From positions 17,487 to 81,486 of the forward strand of contig CAYUVA010000017.1 of the NCBI GenBank assembly GCA_964448115.1: a DNA stretch of 64,000 bases, written 5' to 3'. The DNA is from CAYUVA01 sp964448115 [NCBI: uncultured bacterium] (GTDB lineage: Bacteria; CAYUVA01). Shown piece by piece: positions 1 through 8,657 of this stretch (positions are counted from its first letter, which is position 1; each line of letters opens with the position of its first letter). The notes below the pieces were generated by a model. That model worked only from the letters and a program-made list of their open reading frames with translations. It did not search any database and was not told where the DNA came from. The translations under genes and the position numbers were made by a program.

Positions 1-54
1 ATCCCATTGTACTGTTATGGAGATTGCTTCGTCGCTACGCTCCTCGCAATGACA
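1..54. repeat. partial palindromic repeat, copy 1
   Basis: Identical to positions 172-225 of the window and therefore the right-hand part of a second copy of the palindromic element at 148-224, cut by the window edge. It carries the arm gattgcttcgtcgctacgct followed by cctcgcaatgaca. The two copies flank the 21-bp tandem array. Function unknown; such elements are usually dispersed, non-coding and hairpin-forming. Confidence 0.8.
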
Positions 55-84
55 ATGGCGTGAATGGTTGCTTCCCCCTTTCAC

Positions 85-155
85 TGTCATTGTGTCCCCC
101 CACCTTGTCATTGTGTCCCCCCACCTTGTCATTGTGTCCCCCCACCTTGTCATTG
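85..155. repeat. 21-bp tandem repeat, three copies plus partial
   Basis: Three perfect head-to-tail copies of a 21-bp unit (tgtcattgtgtccccccacct) at 85-105, 106-126 and 127-147, followed by the first eight bases of a fourth copy that merges into the palindromic element at 148. The unit starts with the same tgtcattg as the palindrome, so the array may have grown from the edge of that element. Reading frames through it are low complexity and not credible as genes. Confidence 0.85.
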
Positions 156-224
156 CGAGCAAAGCGAAGCAATCCCATTGTACTGTTATGGAGATTGCTT
201 CGTCGCTACGCTCCTCGCAATGAC
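148..224. repeat. REP/MITE-like palindromic element, complete copy
   Basis: A 77-bp imperfect palindrome: left arm tgtcattgcgagcaaagcga, right arm containing cgctacgctcctcgcaatga, with a short central spacer (cattgtactgttatgga). Transcribed, it would fold into a long hairpin. It has no coding capacity. A second partial copy lies at 1-54. It sits about 150 bp upstream of the methyltransferase gene. Similar gcgag-type palindromes are dispersed in many bacterial genomes; I cannot count copies from this window. Confidence 0.75.
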
Positions 225-375
225 AAAGAAGGGAACCTCAATGACAAAGAATGGACTCGCAAAGACAACGAAAGGAACCGCGTTGGCAAAGAAGGCTTGG
301 GCATTGATGGACATAATATCAAACAAATATGATATAATATTCGGTAACTACCACAAAAGAAAGGAACAATAAAAA

Positions 376-3300
376 ATGACAAAAATAAATCTTACCGATA
401 AAGAAAAGGAAATCTTAATCAGCTACATCAAACAAGGTAGAGCAATACCCAAGAAATATATATACAAACTCTATGCCGACCAGGAGGATGTCTTCCTGTT
501 CTGGAATGGTAGAAATGAGAATGTAATAAACGCAGTCCTTCCATTCCACTCCATCGAACATATAGACGAACCCAGAGAGGATTCATCCGTCAATCCACTG
601 CTCGACTCAATGACCGGCAGGCAGATTAAAGGCTGGACAAACAAGCTGATCTGGGGCGACAACAAGCTGGTGCTATCATCGCTAGTCAACGGACCAATGC
701 GCGAGGATATCGAAAGAGAAGGCGGACTCAAGCTAATCTATATAGATCCGCCGTTCGCTGTCGGAGCTGACTTCTCGCACAACATCAAAATAAACGGAGA
801 GGATGTTACCAAGAAGCAATCGGTCATCGAGGAGATAGCCTACAGAGATACATGGGGCAGGGGGATATCTTCATACCTGACAATGATGTACGAGAGATTG
901 AAGCTCATGCACCAACTGCTCGCAGAGGATGGGAGTATTTATGTGCACATAGATTGGAGAATCAATATCTATATGAGGTTGATACTAGATGATATCTTTG
1001 GCAAATATAATTTCAACAGAGAGATTACATGGAATACAGGATGGCCATTAGGATTTAAAACCTCTACAGATAATTGGATAAAACAACATGATACAATCTT
1101 TTATTATAGGAGAAATAATAATTATTATATTTTTAATAAGCAATATATTCCGTATGAGATAGATTACCAAAAACGAGCTAGGAAGGATCCTGATGGGAGA
1201 TTATGGGTTGATCAAAGTTTGGGTTATATCTCTGATGAAAAATTAGAACAAATGAAAAAAGAAGGAAGAGTTTTCCGGACCAAGAGAGGTGGCTGGAGGA
1301 AAAAACAATATTTGGATGAGATGCCGGGATTAATGGTTGGTGATATATGGACAGATATTGATCCTATAAATTCACAAGCATCTGAGAACCTCTTTTTCCC
1401 CACCCAAAAGCCTGAAGCTCTTTTAGAGCGTATCATCAAGGCATCCTCTAATGAGGGTGATCTGGTAGCTGATTTTTTCTGTGTTGCTGCGGGGACGAGA
1501 GTGTTGGTGCAATCCCCCACCCCAGCCCTCCCCGTGAACGGGGAGGGAGCAGATTCCCCCCCGTTCACGGGGGGGATCAAGGGGGGGGGATATTCCCCCC
1601 CGTTCACGGGGGGGATCAAGGGGGGGGGATATTCCCCCCCGTTCACGGGGGGGATCAAGGGGGGGGATATTGCCCCCCGTTCACGGGAGGGATCAAGGGG
1701 GGGGATATTTCCCCCCCGTTCACGGGAGGGATCAAGGGGGGGGATATTTCCCCCCCGTTCACGGGGGGGATTAAGGGGGGGGATACTCCCCCCCCCACAT
1801 TCCAACGAAAACATATACCTCCTCAACATAGAACAAATCCAACCTGGCGACTATGTTTTTTCGCATGATGGTTTTGCCCATAAAGTTATCAGAACAATCT
1901 CAAGGCAATACAAAGGATTGATGATCGGCATAAAACATAATCTAACTGATTCCACGCTTTGGTTAACGGCAGATCATAAGGTTTTAGCAAAAATTCGCCC
2001 TCGTACTTTAGGCGGAAAGCGTGATTGGAGTGCTGGTCCAATTGAAAATCTGGATCGTAGAAAAAAGCTGAGGAATAAGGCAACTGAAACTGAGAGGCTT
2101 TTATGGAAAAGAATATGCAGCAGACAATTGGGTTATAAATTTCGAAGACAACATCCAATTGGACCGTATATTGCTGATTTTTATTGTCGAGATGCCCATT
2201 TGGTAGTCGAACTTGATGGAGATTCACATTTTACCCCTGAATCGAAAGTTTATGATAACGAGCGAGATTTGTACATGGAATCACTTGGCATAGAAGTGAT
2301 ACGGATAAATAATTCAGAGGTAAAACATAACATTGAGGGAGTACTTCAAGTGCTTTATTCTAAATGTGTTGAGAGATGTGAATCAAAAGAAGATGCCAAA
2401 TGGGTCGAAGCACGCAATCTTAAGCCTGGTGATTTAGTTTTTTGGGGAATTGAGCAAGAGTCATTAGAAATCAAGTCGATTGAAAGGAAATACACTGAAG
2501 AATGTGTTTATGATATTGAAGTGAATGATTCGCACTCATTCATTACCGATGTTTGTACGGTTCATAATTGCGGTTCAGGGACTACAGCAGCAGTGGCAGA
2601 GAAGCTGGGTCGCAAGTGGATCGCTTGTGATCTGGGACGCTTTGCCATACATACGACACGAAAACGAATGATTCAAGTCCAGCGCGAACTGAAGGCGGAA
2701 GGTAAGAATTTCCGCGCCTTTGAGGTGCTGAATCTAGGTAAATATGAGCGTCAGTTTTTTATGGGGATACCCGCCGATATACCCAAGGATCAACAGGAAC
2801 AACTTCTTGCGGAAAAAGAAGAAAAGTATATCAAACTCGTATTGGAGGGTTACTCTGCACAACCGATCAAAGGTTATCGATTATTGCATGGTAAAAAATC
2901 AAATCGAATGGTTCATGTCGGTCCTCTAAGCGTCCCAGTAACTAAAACATTGGTTGAAGAAATCTTCAACGAATGCAAAGAAAAACTTGTAACTCAGGTC
3001 GATGTACTCGGATTCGAGTTCGAGATGGGATTAGTTCCATTCATACAAGATGAGCTACAAAAAGAAGGAGTTTCAGTCAGATTCAGGAGCATACCAAGGG
3101 AAGTTTTCGATAAAAGAGCAGTGGAAAAAGGACAAGTCAAATTTTACGATGTTGCTTATCTTGAAGTACAACCTCATATCATCGGTCGAAAAGTCAAAAT
3201 TGAGCTAACTAATTTCGTAACTAATTATACGCAAGATGATCTGGAAGAGTTGGAGAAGAGTCTTAAAAAAGGCAGTTCTAAGGTAATAATTGAAGATGGA

Positions 3301-3642
3301 AAAATTATCAAATTGAGCAAGGATAAAAATGGAATTCTGCAAAGAGAACTTTTAACTGATAACTGGGTAGATTGGATTGACTATTGGGCGGTTGATTTCG
3401 ATTATCAAAATAAAAAAGAGATTATCCGAATAGGTAAGAATGGAGCAGATAAAGAAATATGGACAGGTAATTATATATTTGAAAATGAATGGCAATCTTT
3501 CAGAACAAAAAAGAATCCAAATATTGAACTTATAACTTCCTCACATCTTTATGACAAACCTGGGAATTATAAAATTCTTGTAAAAGTGGTGGATATCTTA
3601 GGCATTGATACCTCAAAGATAATTGAGATCAATCTTGTTTAG
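376..3642 (+). CDS. site-specific DNA methyltransferase (beta-class N6-adenine/N4-cytosine type) interrupted by an intein
   Basis: The host protein is a SAM-dependent DNA methyltransferase of the type III Mod-like N6/N4 family. Catalytic motif IV is YIDPPF near residue 125, and SAM-binding motif I, DFF-CGSGTT, comes later; this IV-before-I order defines the beta class. Motif I is split after DFF (residue 368) by a 363-residue intein, so residues 369-731 should be spliced out to leave a 725-residue enzyme. After motif I comes a long C-terminal region (about 735-1088) with no motif I recognise, ending in a PKD-like beta stretch. The ATG start has only a weak AG-rich upstream. No restriction nuclease or helicase subunit lies downstream, where an ECF transporter begins; any partner would be left of the window. 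Function could be restriction-modification or a solitary methylase. Target sequence unknown. Confidence 0.9.
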   Translation: MTKINLTDKEKEILISYIKQGRAIPKKYIYKLYADQEDVFLFWNGRNENVINAVLPFHSIEHIDEPREDSSVNPLLDSMTGRQIKGWTNKLIWGDNKLVLSSLVNGPMREDIEREGGLKLIYIDPPFAVGADFSHNIKINGEDVTKKQSVIEEIAYRDTWGRGISSYLTMMYERLKLMHQLLAEDGSIYVHIDWRINIYMRLILDDIFGKYNFNREITWNTGWPLGFKTSTDNWIKQHDTIFYYRRNNNYYIFNKQYIPYEIDYQKRARKDPDGRLWVDQSLGYISDEKLEQMKKEGRVFRTKRGGWRKKQYLDEMPGLMVGDIWTDIDPINSQASENLFFPTQKPEALLERIIKASSNEGDLVADFFCVAAGTRVLVQSPTPALPVNGEGADSPPFTGGIKGGGYSPPFTGGIKGGGYSPPFTGGIKGGDIAPRSREGSRGGIFPPRSREGSRGGIFPPRSRGGLRGGILPPPHSNENIYLLNIEQIQPGDYVFSHDGFAHKVIRTISRQYKGLMIGIKHNLTDSTLWLTADHKVLAKIRPRTLGGKRDWSAGPIENLDRRKKLRNKATETERLLWKRICSRQLGYKFRRQHPIGPYIADFYCRDAHLVVELDGDSHFTPESKVYDNERDLYMESLGIEVIRINNSEVKHNIEGVLQVLYSKCVERCESKEDAKWVEARNLKPGDLVFWGIEQESLEIKSIERKYTEECVYDIEVNDSHSFITDVCTVHNCGSGTTAAVAEKLGRKWIACDLGRFAIHTTRKRMIQVQRELKAEGKNFRAFEVLNLGKYERQFFMGIPADIPKDQQEQLLAEKEEKYIKLVLEGYSAQPIKGYRLLHGKKSNRMVHVGPLSVPVTKTLVEEIFNECKEKLVTQVDVLGFEFEMGLVPFIQDELQKEGVSVRFRSIPREVFDKRAVEKGQVKFYDVAYLEVQPHIIGRKVKIELTNFVTNYTQDDLEELEKSLKKGSSKVIIEDGKIIKLSKDKNGILQRELLTDNWVDWIDYWAVDFDYQNKKEIIRIGKNGADKEIWTGNYIFENEWQSFRTKKNPNIELITSSHLYDKPGNYKILVKVVDILGIDTSKIIEINLV
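1480..2568 (+). other. intein with DUF559 nuclease domain, inserted in methyltransferase motif I
   Basis: The element is in frame and has intein splice-site features. It begins at Cys369 (CVAAGTRVLVQ, block A). It has a PGDYVFSHDG segment and a block B-like TADHKVL. After the nuclease it has a KPGDLVFWG segment, then YDIEVNDSHSFI (block F) and VCTVHN (block G) immediately before Cys+1 (codon 2569-2571). Precise removal rebuilds DFFCGSGTT. The nuclease at about residues 560-665 is a canonical DUF559 domain: it contains DRRKKLRNKATETE, IGPYIADFYC and VVELDGDSH, with Asp601 and Glu612 as likely PD-(D/E)XK residues. This replaces the more usual LAGLIDADG homing endonuclease. An array of G/C-rich repeats (residues 380-474) is inserted just after block A. 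Splicing is inferred, not shown. Confidence 0.9.
1513..1797 (+). repeat. G/C-rich 38-39 bp tandem repeat inside the intein
   Basis: Six copies of a unit with the core gttcacggg starting at 1563, 1602, 1641, 1679, 1718 and 1757, so the spacings are 39, 39, 38, 39 and 39 bp; a degenerate copy lies near 1530. Each unit contains a C-run, gttcacg, a G-run, atcaag and another G-run, so each is itself hairpin-prone. The 39-bp units encode SPPFTGGIKGGGY-type peptides. The single 38-bp spacing shifts the frame, so later units read as PPRSREGSRGGIF, yet no stop arises and the intein frame is restored. The minus strand is also open across the array. Confidence 0.9.
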
Positions 3643-3669
3643 ATAATCCTATAAAAGATATGATTCGAC

Positions 3670-3697
3670 GGAGACTCAACATCTATTAGATGTCTCC
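3670..3697 (+). terminator. hairpin between methyltransferase and ECF genes
   Basis: Two stacked stems, GGAGA/TCTCC and CATCT/AGATG, separated by a five-base bulge, form a hairpin 28 bp after the methyltransferase stop. The nearest T-run (gtattttt) is about 15 bases further on, so intrinsic termination would be weak. It may simply be an mRNA 3-prime structure. Confidence 0.4.
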
Positions 3698-3724
3698 TTA
3701 TGGAAAACGGGTATTTTTCAAGTC

Positions 3725-5425
3725 ATGACTATGAGCAAAGTTATTAAGATCACCGATCTTGGATTTAGGTATCGAAACACGACCGAGTTTGCTATAGATA
3801 ATATCTCCCTTGAAGTTGAGCCTGGAGAGCTGGTGGTTATCATGGGGCATGGTGGTGCAGGTAAATCTTCCTTCTGTTTCTGTCTAAATAGGATTATCCC
3901 TTGTATCTTACAAGGAGAGCTAAAAGGAAGCATTATTCTTCAAGGCGAGTCTATAGAAAAAAGTCAACCACATGACCTGACCGGACAGGTAGGCATCGTA
4001 TTCCAGGACTTCGAGGTTCAGCTTATATCGGTCAGCGTTGCCCAAGAGGTCGCATTCCCCTTGGAGAATCTCGGCATAGAGCGTTCCGAGATGCTCAAAC
4101 GGATCAAGGAATCACTGGAAAAAGTCGATCTGGTCGGATATGATGACAGGACACCGACCACCCTATCCGGGGGACAGAAGCAGAGACTGGCCATCGCCTC
4201 TGTGCTCGCCACCCATCCGCGGCTCCTTATCCTCGATGAGCCGACCACAGATCTCGATCCGCTCGGTAAAAGCCATATCTTCGAGATCGCCTCCAGGCTG
4301 AAGGGACATCAAACAATAATCATCGTAGAACATGAGACCGAGAAGATCATCGGTGCTGATCGACTGATCATCTTTCATCAGGGCAAGCTTCACGCACAAG
4401 GGAAGCCTCGACGATTGCTGGCTGATACCAGGATGCTCGTGGATTGCGGCATAAAGCCGCTTGAGGTCATAGAGATAGCAGAACTTCTTGGATTAGATGC
4501 CTCACCCATCACGGTCGATGAGTGCTGCCGGAAGCTTAAAGCGGGCAATGTCTCGCTTGATATGGAGAAATTCAAAGAGCTGAGGGCTAAAGAGCGCCAG
4601 GTTATAGACAACTACGGCGAAGAGGTGATCAACATCTCGAATTTGAGTTACAGATACCAGGACACATCGCAACCTGCCTTAAATGGCATTGATTTGACAG
4701 TTCGCCGGGGCGAGTTCATCGCCATTTTAGGACAGAATGGCAGCGGCAAGACTACGCTAGCAAAGTTGATGAACGGGCTTTTGCGACCTGAGGCTGACAG
4801 GGTTATGGTCATGGGAGAAGATGCATCAACAGCAGGTCTTCGTCGTCTGTGTCAGCATGTCGGGTATGTGTTCCAGAACCCTGACCACCAACTGTTTGCC
4901 CGCACCGTCTGGGAGGAGGTCTCCTTTGCTCCACGCATGTTCGGGCAGGACGAAAAGCAGATCGAGGAGTCGGTCAAGCTCGCCCTTGTTAGCGTAAAGA
5001 TGCTGGAATACAAGGACAAAGATCCTCTATCGCTTCCCAAGGGGATGCGCCAACGAGTGGCAGTTGCATCAATACTAGCATCGCAGCCTGAGATAATAAT
5101 TCTCGATGAACCGACCACCGGCTTGGACTACAATCAACTCAACTCAATGATGGAGCTTATTAGCAGTCAAAACCACTGCGGCAGAACCATCATTATGATC
5201 ACGCATAGCGTATGGGTTGCAGCCAGGTGGGCACATCGGATCTTGATAATGAATCAGGGGCGAATTATCGCTGACGGCAGCCCCAGAGATATACTTGCTG
5301 ATTTTGAGCTGCTAAAAGAGACAAGCTTGGAGGCTCCGGACTCTGTATTAGTATCGCAAGGATTATTCAAAGAGACGCTGTTATCGCCTGTCGAATTCAA
5401 GATGGTCTGTCGTGTTGAGAGCTGA
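3725..5425 (+). CDS. energy-coupling factor (ECF) transporter, fused tandem ATPase subunits
   Basis: Cytoplasmic motor of an ECF-type vitamin or metal importer, made of two CbiO/EcfA-type ABC ATPase domains in one 566-residue chain. Domain 1 has Walker A GHGGAGKS (residues 41-48), signature LSGGQKQR (about 145) and Walker B LLILDEP. Domain 2 has Walker A GQNGSGKT (about 336), a degenerate signature LPKGMRQR (about 436) and Walker B IIILDEP. In most bacteria EcfA1 and EcfA2 are separate genes. The stop overlaps the start of ecfT (TGATG), so the two are translationally coupled. No substrate-binding S component lies in the window, so the substrate is unknown; a group II system with a distant S gene is likely. 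ATG at 3731 is an alternative start. Confidence 0.92.
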   Translation: MTMSKVIKITDLGFRYRNTTEFAIDNISLEVEPGELVVIMGHGGAGKSSFCFCLNRIIPCILQGELKGSIILQGESIEKSQPHDLTGQVGIVFQDFEVQLISVSVAQEVAFPLENLGIERSEMLKRIKESLEKVDLVGYDDRTPTTLSGGQKQRLAIASVLATHPRLLILDEPTTDLDPLGKSHIFEIASRLKGHQTIIIVEHETEKIIGADRLIIFHQGKLHAQGKPRRLLADTRMLVDCGIKPLEVIEIAELLGLDASPITVDECCRKLKAGNVSLDMEKFKELRAKERQVIDNYGEEVINISNLSYRYQDTSQPALNGIDLTVRRGEFIAILGQNGSGKTTLAKLMNGLLRPEADRVMVMGEDASTAGLRRLCQHVGYVFQNPDHQLFARTVWEEVSFAPRMFGQDEKQIEESVKLALVSVKMLEYKDKDPLSLPKGMRQRVAVASILASQPEIIILDEPTTGLDYNQLNSMMELISSQNHCGRTIIMITHSVWVAARWAHRILIMNQGRIIADGSPRDILADFELLKETSLEAPDSVLVSQGLFKETLLSPVEFKMVCRVES

Positions 5426-6183
5426 TGGATATTTTCCTGTACAGGTCGGTCGATAGTTTCTATCATGGTCTCGATCCGCGCACCAAGATGCTGCTTGTCG
5501 CCGGTGGACTGGTATTGTTTCTGTTCAGTTATGATCTTCTGTATATAATTATTCTAAGCATCCTAACCGCAATCTGCCTGGTGATGACCAAGGCATACCA
5601 AAATTTGCGCCGGGTATGGTTCATCCTGGTTACTATCGCTGTGTTTACCATGTTAATCTGGAGCACAATAACCCCTGGCGAAAAGGTTATCTGGCGCTTC
5701 ATAACCGAAGAGTCGGTAATATTTGCCACTATGACCACGCTGAAGATCGTTTTCATGATACTCTGGGGCTTGGTATTTCTTAGCACCACCCGCAACGAGG
5801 AGATAATCTTCGGCTTAGTCAAGGTAAGAATCCCCTATCCGCTTGCCTTTGCCTTCAGCACCGCGCTTCGGCTGGTGCCGACATTCCTAGGCGCTGGAGC
5901 AACCGTAGCCCAGGCACAACGATCTCGCGGACTCGAGCTTGGCAGCGGCAATATCTTTCAACGAATCAAAAGATACATTCCCTTGCTAGCTCCCATATTC
6001 CTCATCTCATTGCGCAATACGGATCAGCTTGCAATGGCTCTGGAGTCCAAGGGGTTTGGCAGGAAGGGAAAGCGAACCTTTTACCTTGAATCTCGATTTG
6101 GATATAGGGACTTGGTTGCACTATTTTTATTTGCACTTGTTGCTCTCATGCCGTTGATTATTGAAAAACTAAGAGTACTCTAA
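5425..6183 (+). CDS. ecfT: ECF transporter transmembrane component EcfT
   Basis: Membrane scaffold of the ECF importer that joins the ATPases to the substrate-binding S component (CbiQ/EcfT family). The 252-residue protein starts with the family-typical HGLDPRTKM, has several hydrophobic helices, and carries the two cytoplasmic coupling motifs as AQRSRGLE (about residue 169) and ALESKGFGR (about 210); the usual Ala-Arg-Gly triads are slightly altered. It overlaps the upstream ATPase gene by one base and ends 4 bp inside the convergent glycosyltransferase gene. The tight coupling supports a two-gene operon. Confidence 0.92.
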   Translation: MDIFLYRSVDSFYHGLDPRTKMLLVAGGLVLFLFSYDLLYIIILSILTAICLVMTKAYQNLRRVWFILVTIAVFTMLIWSTITPGEKVIWRFITEESVIFATMTTLKIVFMILWGLVFLSTTRNEEIIFGLVKVRIPYPLAFAFSTALRLVPTFLGAGATVAQAQRSRGLELGSGNIFQRIKRYIPLLAPIFLISLRNTDQLAMALESKGFGRKGKRTFYLESRFGYRDLVALFLFALVALMPLIIEKLRVL

Positions 6184-8567
6184 AATGCACCCTTGCCTAG
6201 AATTACCATCGGGATAGTCTTTAAGAGTATAATAATATCGAGCAGTATCGACTGGTTTTTTATGTAGTAGAAGTCATACTGCAGGTTATCTGCCAATGGT
6301 CTCTCTTTCCTGCCCAGTATCTGCCATAGCCCGGTTACTCCTGGCTTTACTTCGAGGCGTTTCAACTGCCACTTGTCGTATTTCTCTACAATCTGGGGCA
6401 TCTCTGGCCTGGGACCGACCAGGCTCATATCCCCTTTAAGGACATTGATTAGCTGTGGCAGCTCATCAAGGCTGGTGCGGCGAAGATAAGCTCCGAATTG
6501 GGTGATGCGAGAGTCGCACTTGTCGTTGGGCGCATCCTGGTAGGGATCGCAGTCAACTGTCATGGTGCGGAACTTGATTATCCTGAAAGGCTTTCCCTTG
6601 TAGCCTATGCGAGTATGAATGAAGAAGACAGGACCTGGGCTGTCTCGCTTGATTAAATATGCGATGATTAGCCAGAAGGGAAGGCTAAGCAGCAATAATA
6701 CAAGTGAAATGATTATGTCCATGAATCTCTTTACTGCTTTCCTGAAAAAGCCGAATTTGCGAGATGCCAGGTCAACGACCGGGATGTTTCCCGCTCGCTC
6801 TAGGGTAATATTGCTGGTAATTATGTCGAACAGGTCACTTACTATCTTGAAGCTGACCCGCGCTTCCTCGCAAGATACTACTATGTTGAGTATCTCCTTG
6901 TGGGGGAGAGCCGGCTTGGCGATGAGCACCTCGTCAATGGCGTTGGAGCGGATTACATCGAGCAACTCATCCGTACTTCCCAGTATCTTTACTCCAGGTA
7001 GTACCTCGCTGTCCTTCTGGCAGCCATCGTCCACGAAGCCAACTATATGATATCCGAGTGCGGTCTCCTTGACCATCTGGTTATAGACCACCTTGCCGGT
7101 TTCACCGGCACCGAGAATCACGGCTCGAATAGCATTGTATCCCTTTTGGAGCATGTTTTGTTGCAGGTTGCGGATAAAATGCCTGAAGATATTGGTGATC
7201 ACCATTGAATTGAACCAGAACAACACGATCATCGGTCGCGAGAACTCGAACTTAATTAGAAACGAGCCGGTAACTACGGTGAGCGTTACCAGGCTGCAAG
7301 CCTTTATCACCTGCAGATACTCGATGAGTCGGCTCATGCTCCTGCCCGATGTATAAAGGTGCATAAAAGCAAAGATGGTAAGCCAGAAAGCCATTACGAA
7401 AGGAAAGAGGATCACATATACCTTAAGCGGATGCTCGAAGGGAGGCAGTTGATCCTGGAAGAAGATGACCAACAAGACCGACCGCATCCAGTAAGCGCCG
7501 AAGTATGATATCGCACAAGAGACGATGTCAGCGAGGATAAGCAGCGTGGGGAAAAGCAGATCTTCCTTGGAGCGAGAGAGCGTTCCGGCAGCTACTCCAA
7601 CCGCAAAGACAACCGAGCGAAGAAATATGAACCCCGGCGCCACCAAGGCTACCTTGGGATCTCGTTTTAACGCCTTGATAACCAGCGGTATAGTGCTGAG
7701 CAGGAATATCGCAGCCGAGAAGAGAAACACCTTGAACCAAAAACTACTCAGGATGCTTAATGCAAGTGCTATAAGAGCAATAAAAGCTAATAGGATCTGC
7801 AACTTTAGCGTCTGAGGCGTGTATGAATCCTGCAGCACCTTTGATGGATATCGCTTATAGACCATCAGCCTCCAGTAGGCACGGAGAAATTTGACCCGCA
7901 AATACTCTTTTAGGGTCGATGGATGCTGGTGATAAACGATCGCCTTTGGATTGAAGACCATCCGATAGCCCTTATTGGATAGCTTGTATGACAGATCCAC
8001 ATCCTCATTGTTAGCTACCGGAAAATGGGGGTCGAAGCCGCCGACGGATAGATAAGCCTCCTTATCGAAGCCGGCGCTGTGTGAATCAACGAAGTCTATA
8101 TTATCACGCCTCTTGAGTAGATCATATCGATCCTCGAACTCTATCTGGGCAAAGCGAGCTGCAAGCTGATCCTGATGCGTCCTGTAGATCCCCTTCACGC
8201 CGATCGCTTGACCTTCCAGTATCGGCTTGGAGAGCTGCTCGACCCAGTGAAAATCAGGCTGGCAGTCAGCGTCGGTGAACAGGATCACTCTGCCTTTGGA
8301 TATCTTGACCCCGTTATTGCGTGCGGCTGCGGGACCTTGATTATCCTGGCAGATAAGCTTCACCCAACTGAATTGCTTGACCATCTCGGTTGTGCCATCG
8401 GTGGAGCCGTCATCGACCACGATCACCTCGTATTTATCAGCCGGGAAGCTCTGCTCGGAAAGGGCACTAAGGCATGCGTTTATATGCTCAACCTCGTTAT
8501 AGGCAGGGATGATGACTGAGACAAGCACCTCGTTTTTATCAATCTCGTTTTGCTCCAGGTCGCTCAT
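6180..8567 (-). CDS. fusion of family 2 glycosyltransferase and polyprenyl-phosphate sugar-1-phosphate transferase
   Basis: A 795-residue membrane protein for exopolysaccharide or O-antigen assembly. Residues 1-240 are a GT-A family 2 glycosyltransferase ([19 protein letters not shown] metal site, NEDVDLS). Hydrophobic helices follow (about 255-330). Residues about 335-795 form a complete WbaP/WcaJ-like phosphoglycosyltransferase: membrane helices, a Rossmann-like domain with GAGETGK, then a C-terminal bacterial sugar transferase domain with KRFMDII, KFRTM, DELPQL and LVGPRPEMP. The second half would load the first sugar phosphate onto undecaprenyl phosphate and the first half could add the next sugar. 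Normally these are separate proteins. A good promoter lies at 8598-8626; no Shine-Dalgarno is evident, and an in-frame ATG 5 bp earlier is not used because it is out of frame. Confidence 0.9.
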   Translation of the reverse strand: MSDLEQNEIDKNEVLVSVIIPAYNEVEHINACLSALSEQSFPADKYEVIVVDDGSTDGTTEMVKQFSWVKLICQDNQGPAAARNNGVKISKGRVILFTDADCQPDFHWVEQLSKPILEGQAIGVKGIYRTHQDQLAARFAQIEFEDRYDLLKRRDNIDFVDSHSAGFDKEAYLSVGGFDPHFPVANNEDVDLSYKLSNKGYRMVFNPKAIVYHQHPSTLKEYLRVKFLRAYWRLMVYKRYPSKVLQDSYTPQTLKLQILLAFIALIALALSILSSFWFKVFLFSAAIFLLSTIPLVIKALKRDPKVALVAPGFIFLRSVVFAVGVAAGTLSRSKEDLLFPTLLILADIVSCAISYFGAYWMRSVLLVIFFQDQLPPFEHPLKVYVILFPFVMAFWLTIFAFMHLYTSGRSMSRLIEYLQVIKACSLVTLTVVTGSFLIKFEFSRPMIVLFWFNSMVITNIFRHFIRNLQQNMLQKGYNAIRAVILGAGETGKVVYNQMVKETALGYHIVGFVDDGCQKDSEVLPGVKILGSTDELLDVIRSNAIDEVLIAKPALPHKEILNIVVSCEEARVSFKIVSDLFDIITSNITLERAGNIPVVDLASRKFGFFRKAVKRFMDIIISLVLLLLSLPFWLIIAYLIKRDSPGPVFFIHTRIGYKGKPFRIIKFRTMTVDCDPYQDAPNDKCDSRITQFGAYLRRTSLDELPQLINVLKGDMSLVGPRPEMPQIVEKYDKWQLKRLEVKPGVTGLWQILGRKERPLADNLQYDFYYIKNQSILLDIIILLKTIPMVILGKGAF

Positions 8568-8597
8568 GACATGATATACTAATCCTGATGGTTATGG

Positions 8598-8626
8598 AGT
8601 ATAGATAAATGCACTCCGGTTGACAA
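8598..8626 (-). promoter_or_regulatory. sigma70-like promoter of the GT2-PGT gene
   Basis: On the minus strand TTGTCA (8621-8626) and TATACT (8598-8603) are separated by exactly 17 bp, each one mismatch from consensus. The predicted transcription start near 8591 leaves a leader of roughly 20-25 nt before the ATG at 8567. Confidence 0.6.
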
Positions 8627-8657
8627 GAATGTCATTACCTTGTGAGCCTGGCGAATG

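Noticed and set aside
24-372. Two overlapping open frames of about 100 codons in the repeat region
   Set aside because: They translate the palindromes and the 21-bp tandem repeat (CPPTLS-like repeats) and have no Shine-Dalgarno or homology pattern.
1513-1797. CRISPR-like array
   Set aside because: Units are 38-39 bp and contiguous with no unique spacers, and they lie inside a coding frame.
1224-1829. Minus-strand open frame of 201 codons opposite the intein array
   Set aside because: It is the reverse reading of the G/C-rich repeats (IPPLDPSRERGGN-like) and runs into methylase sequence; no start signal or family.
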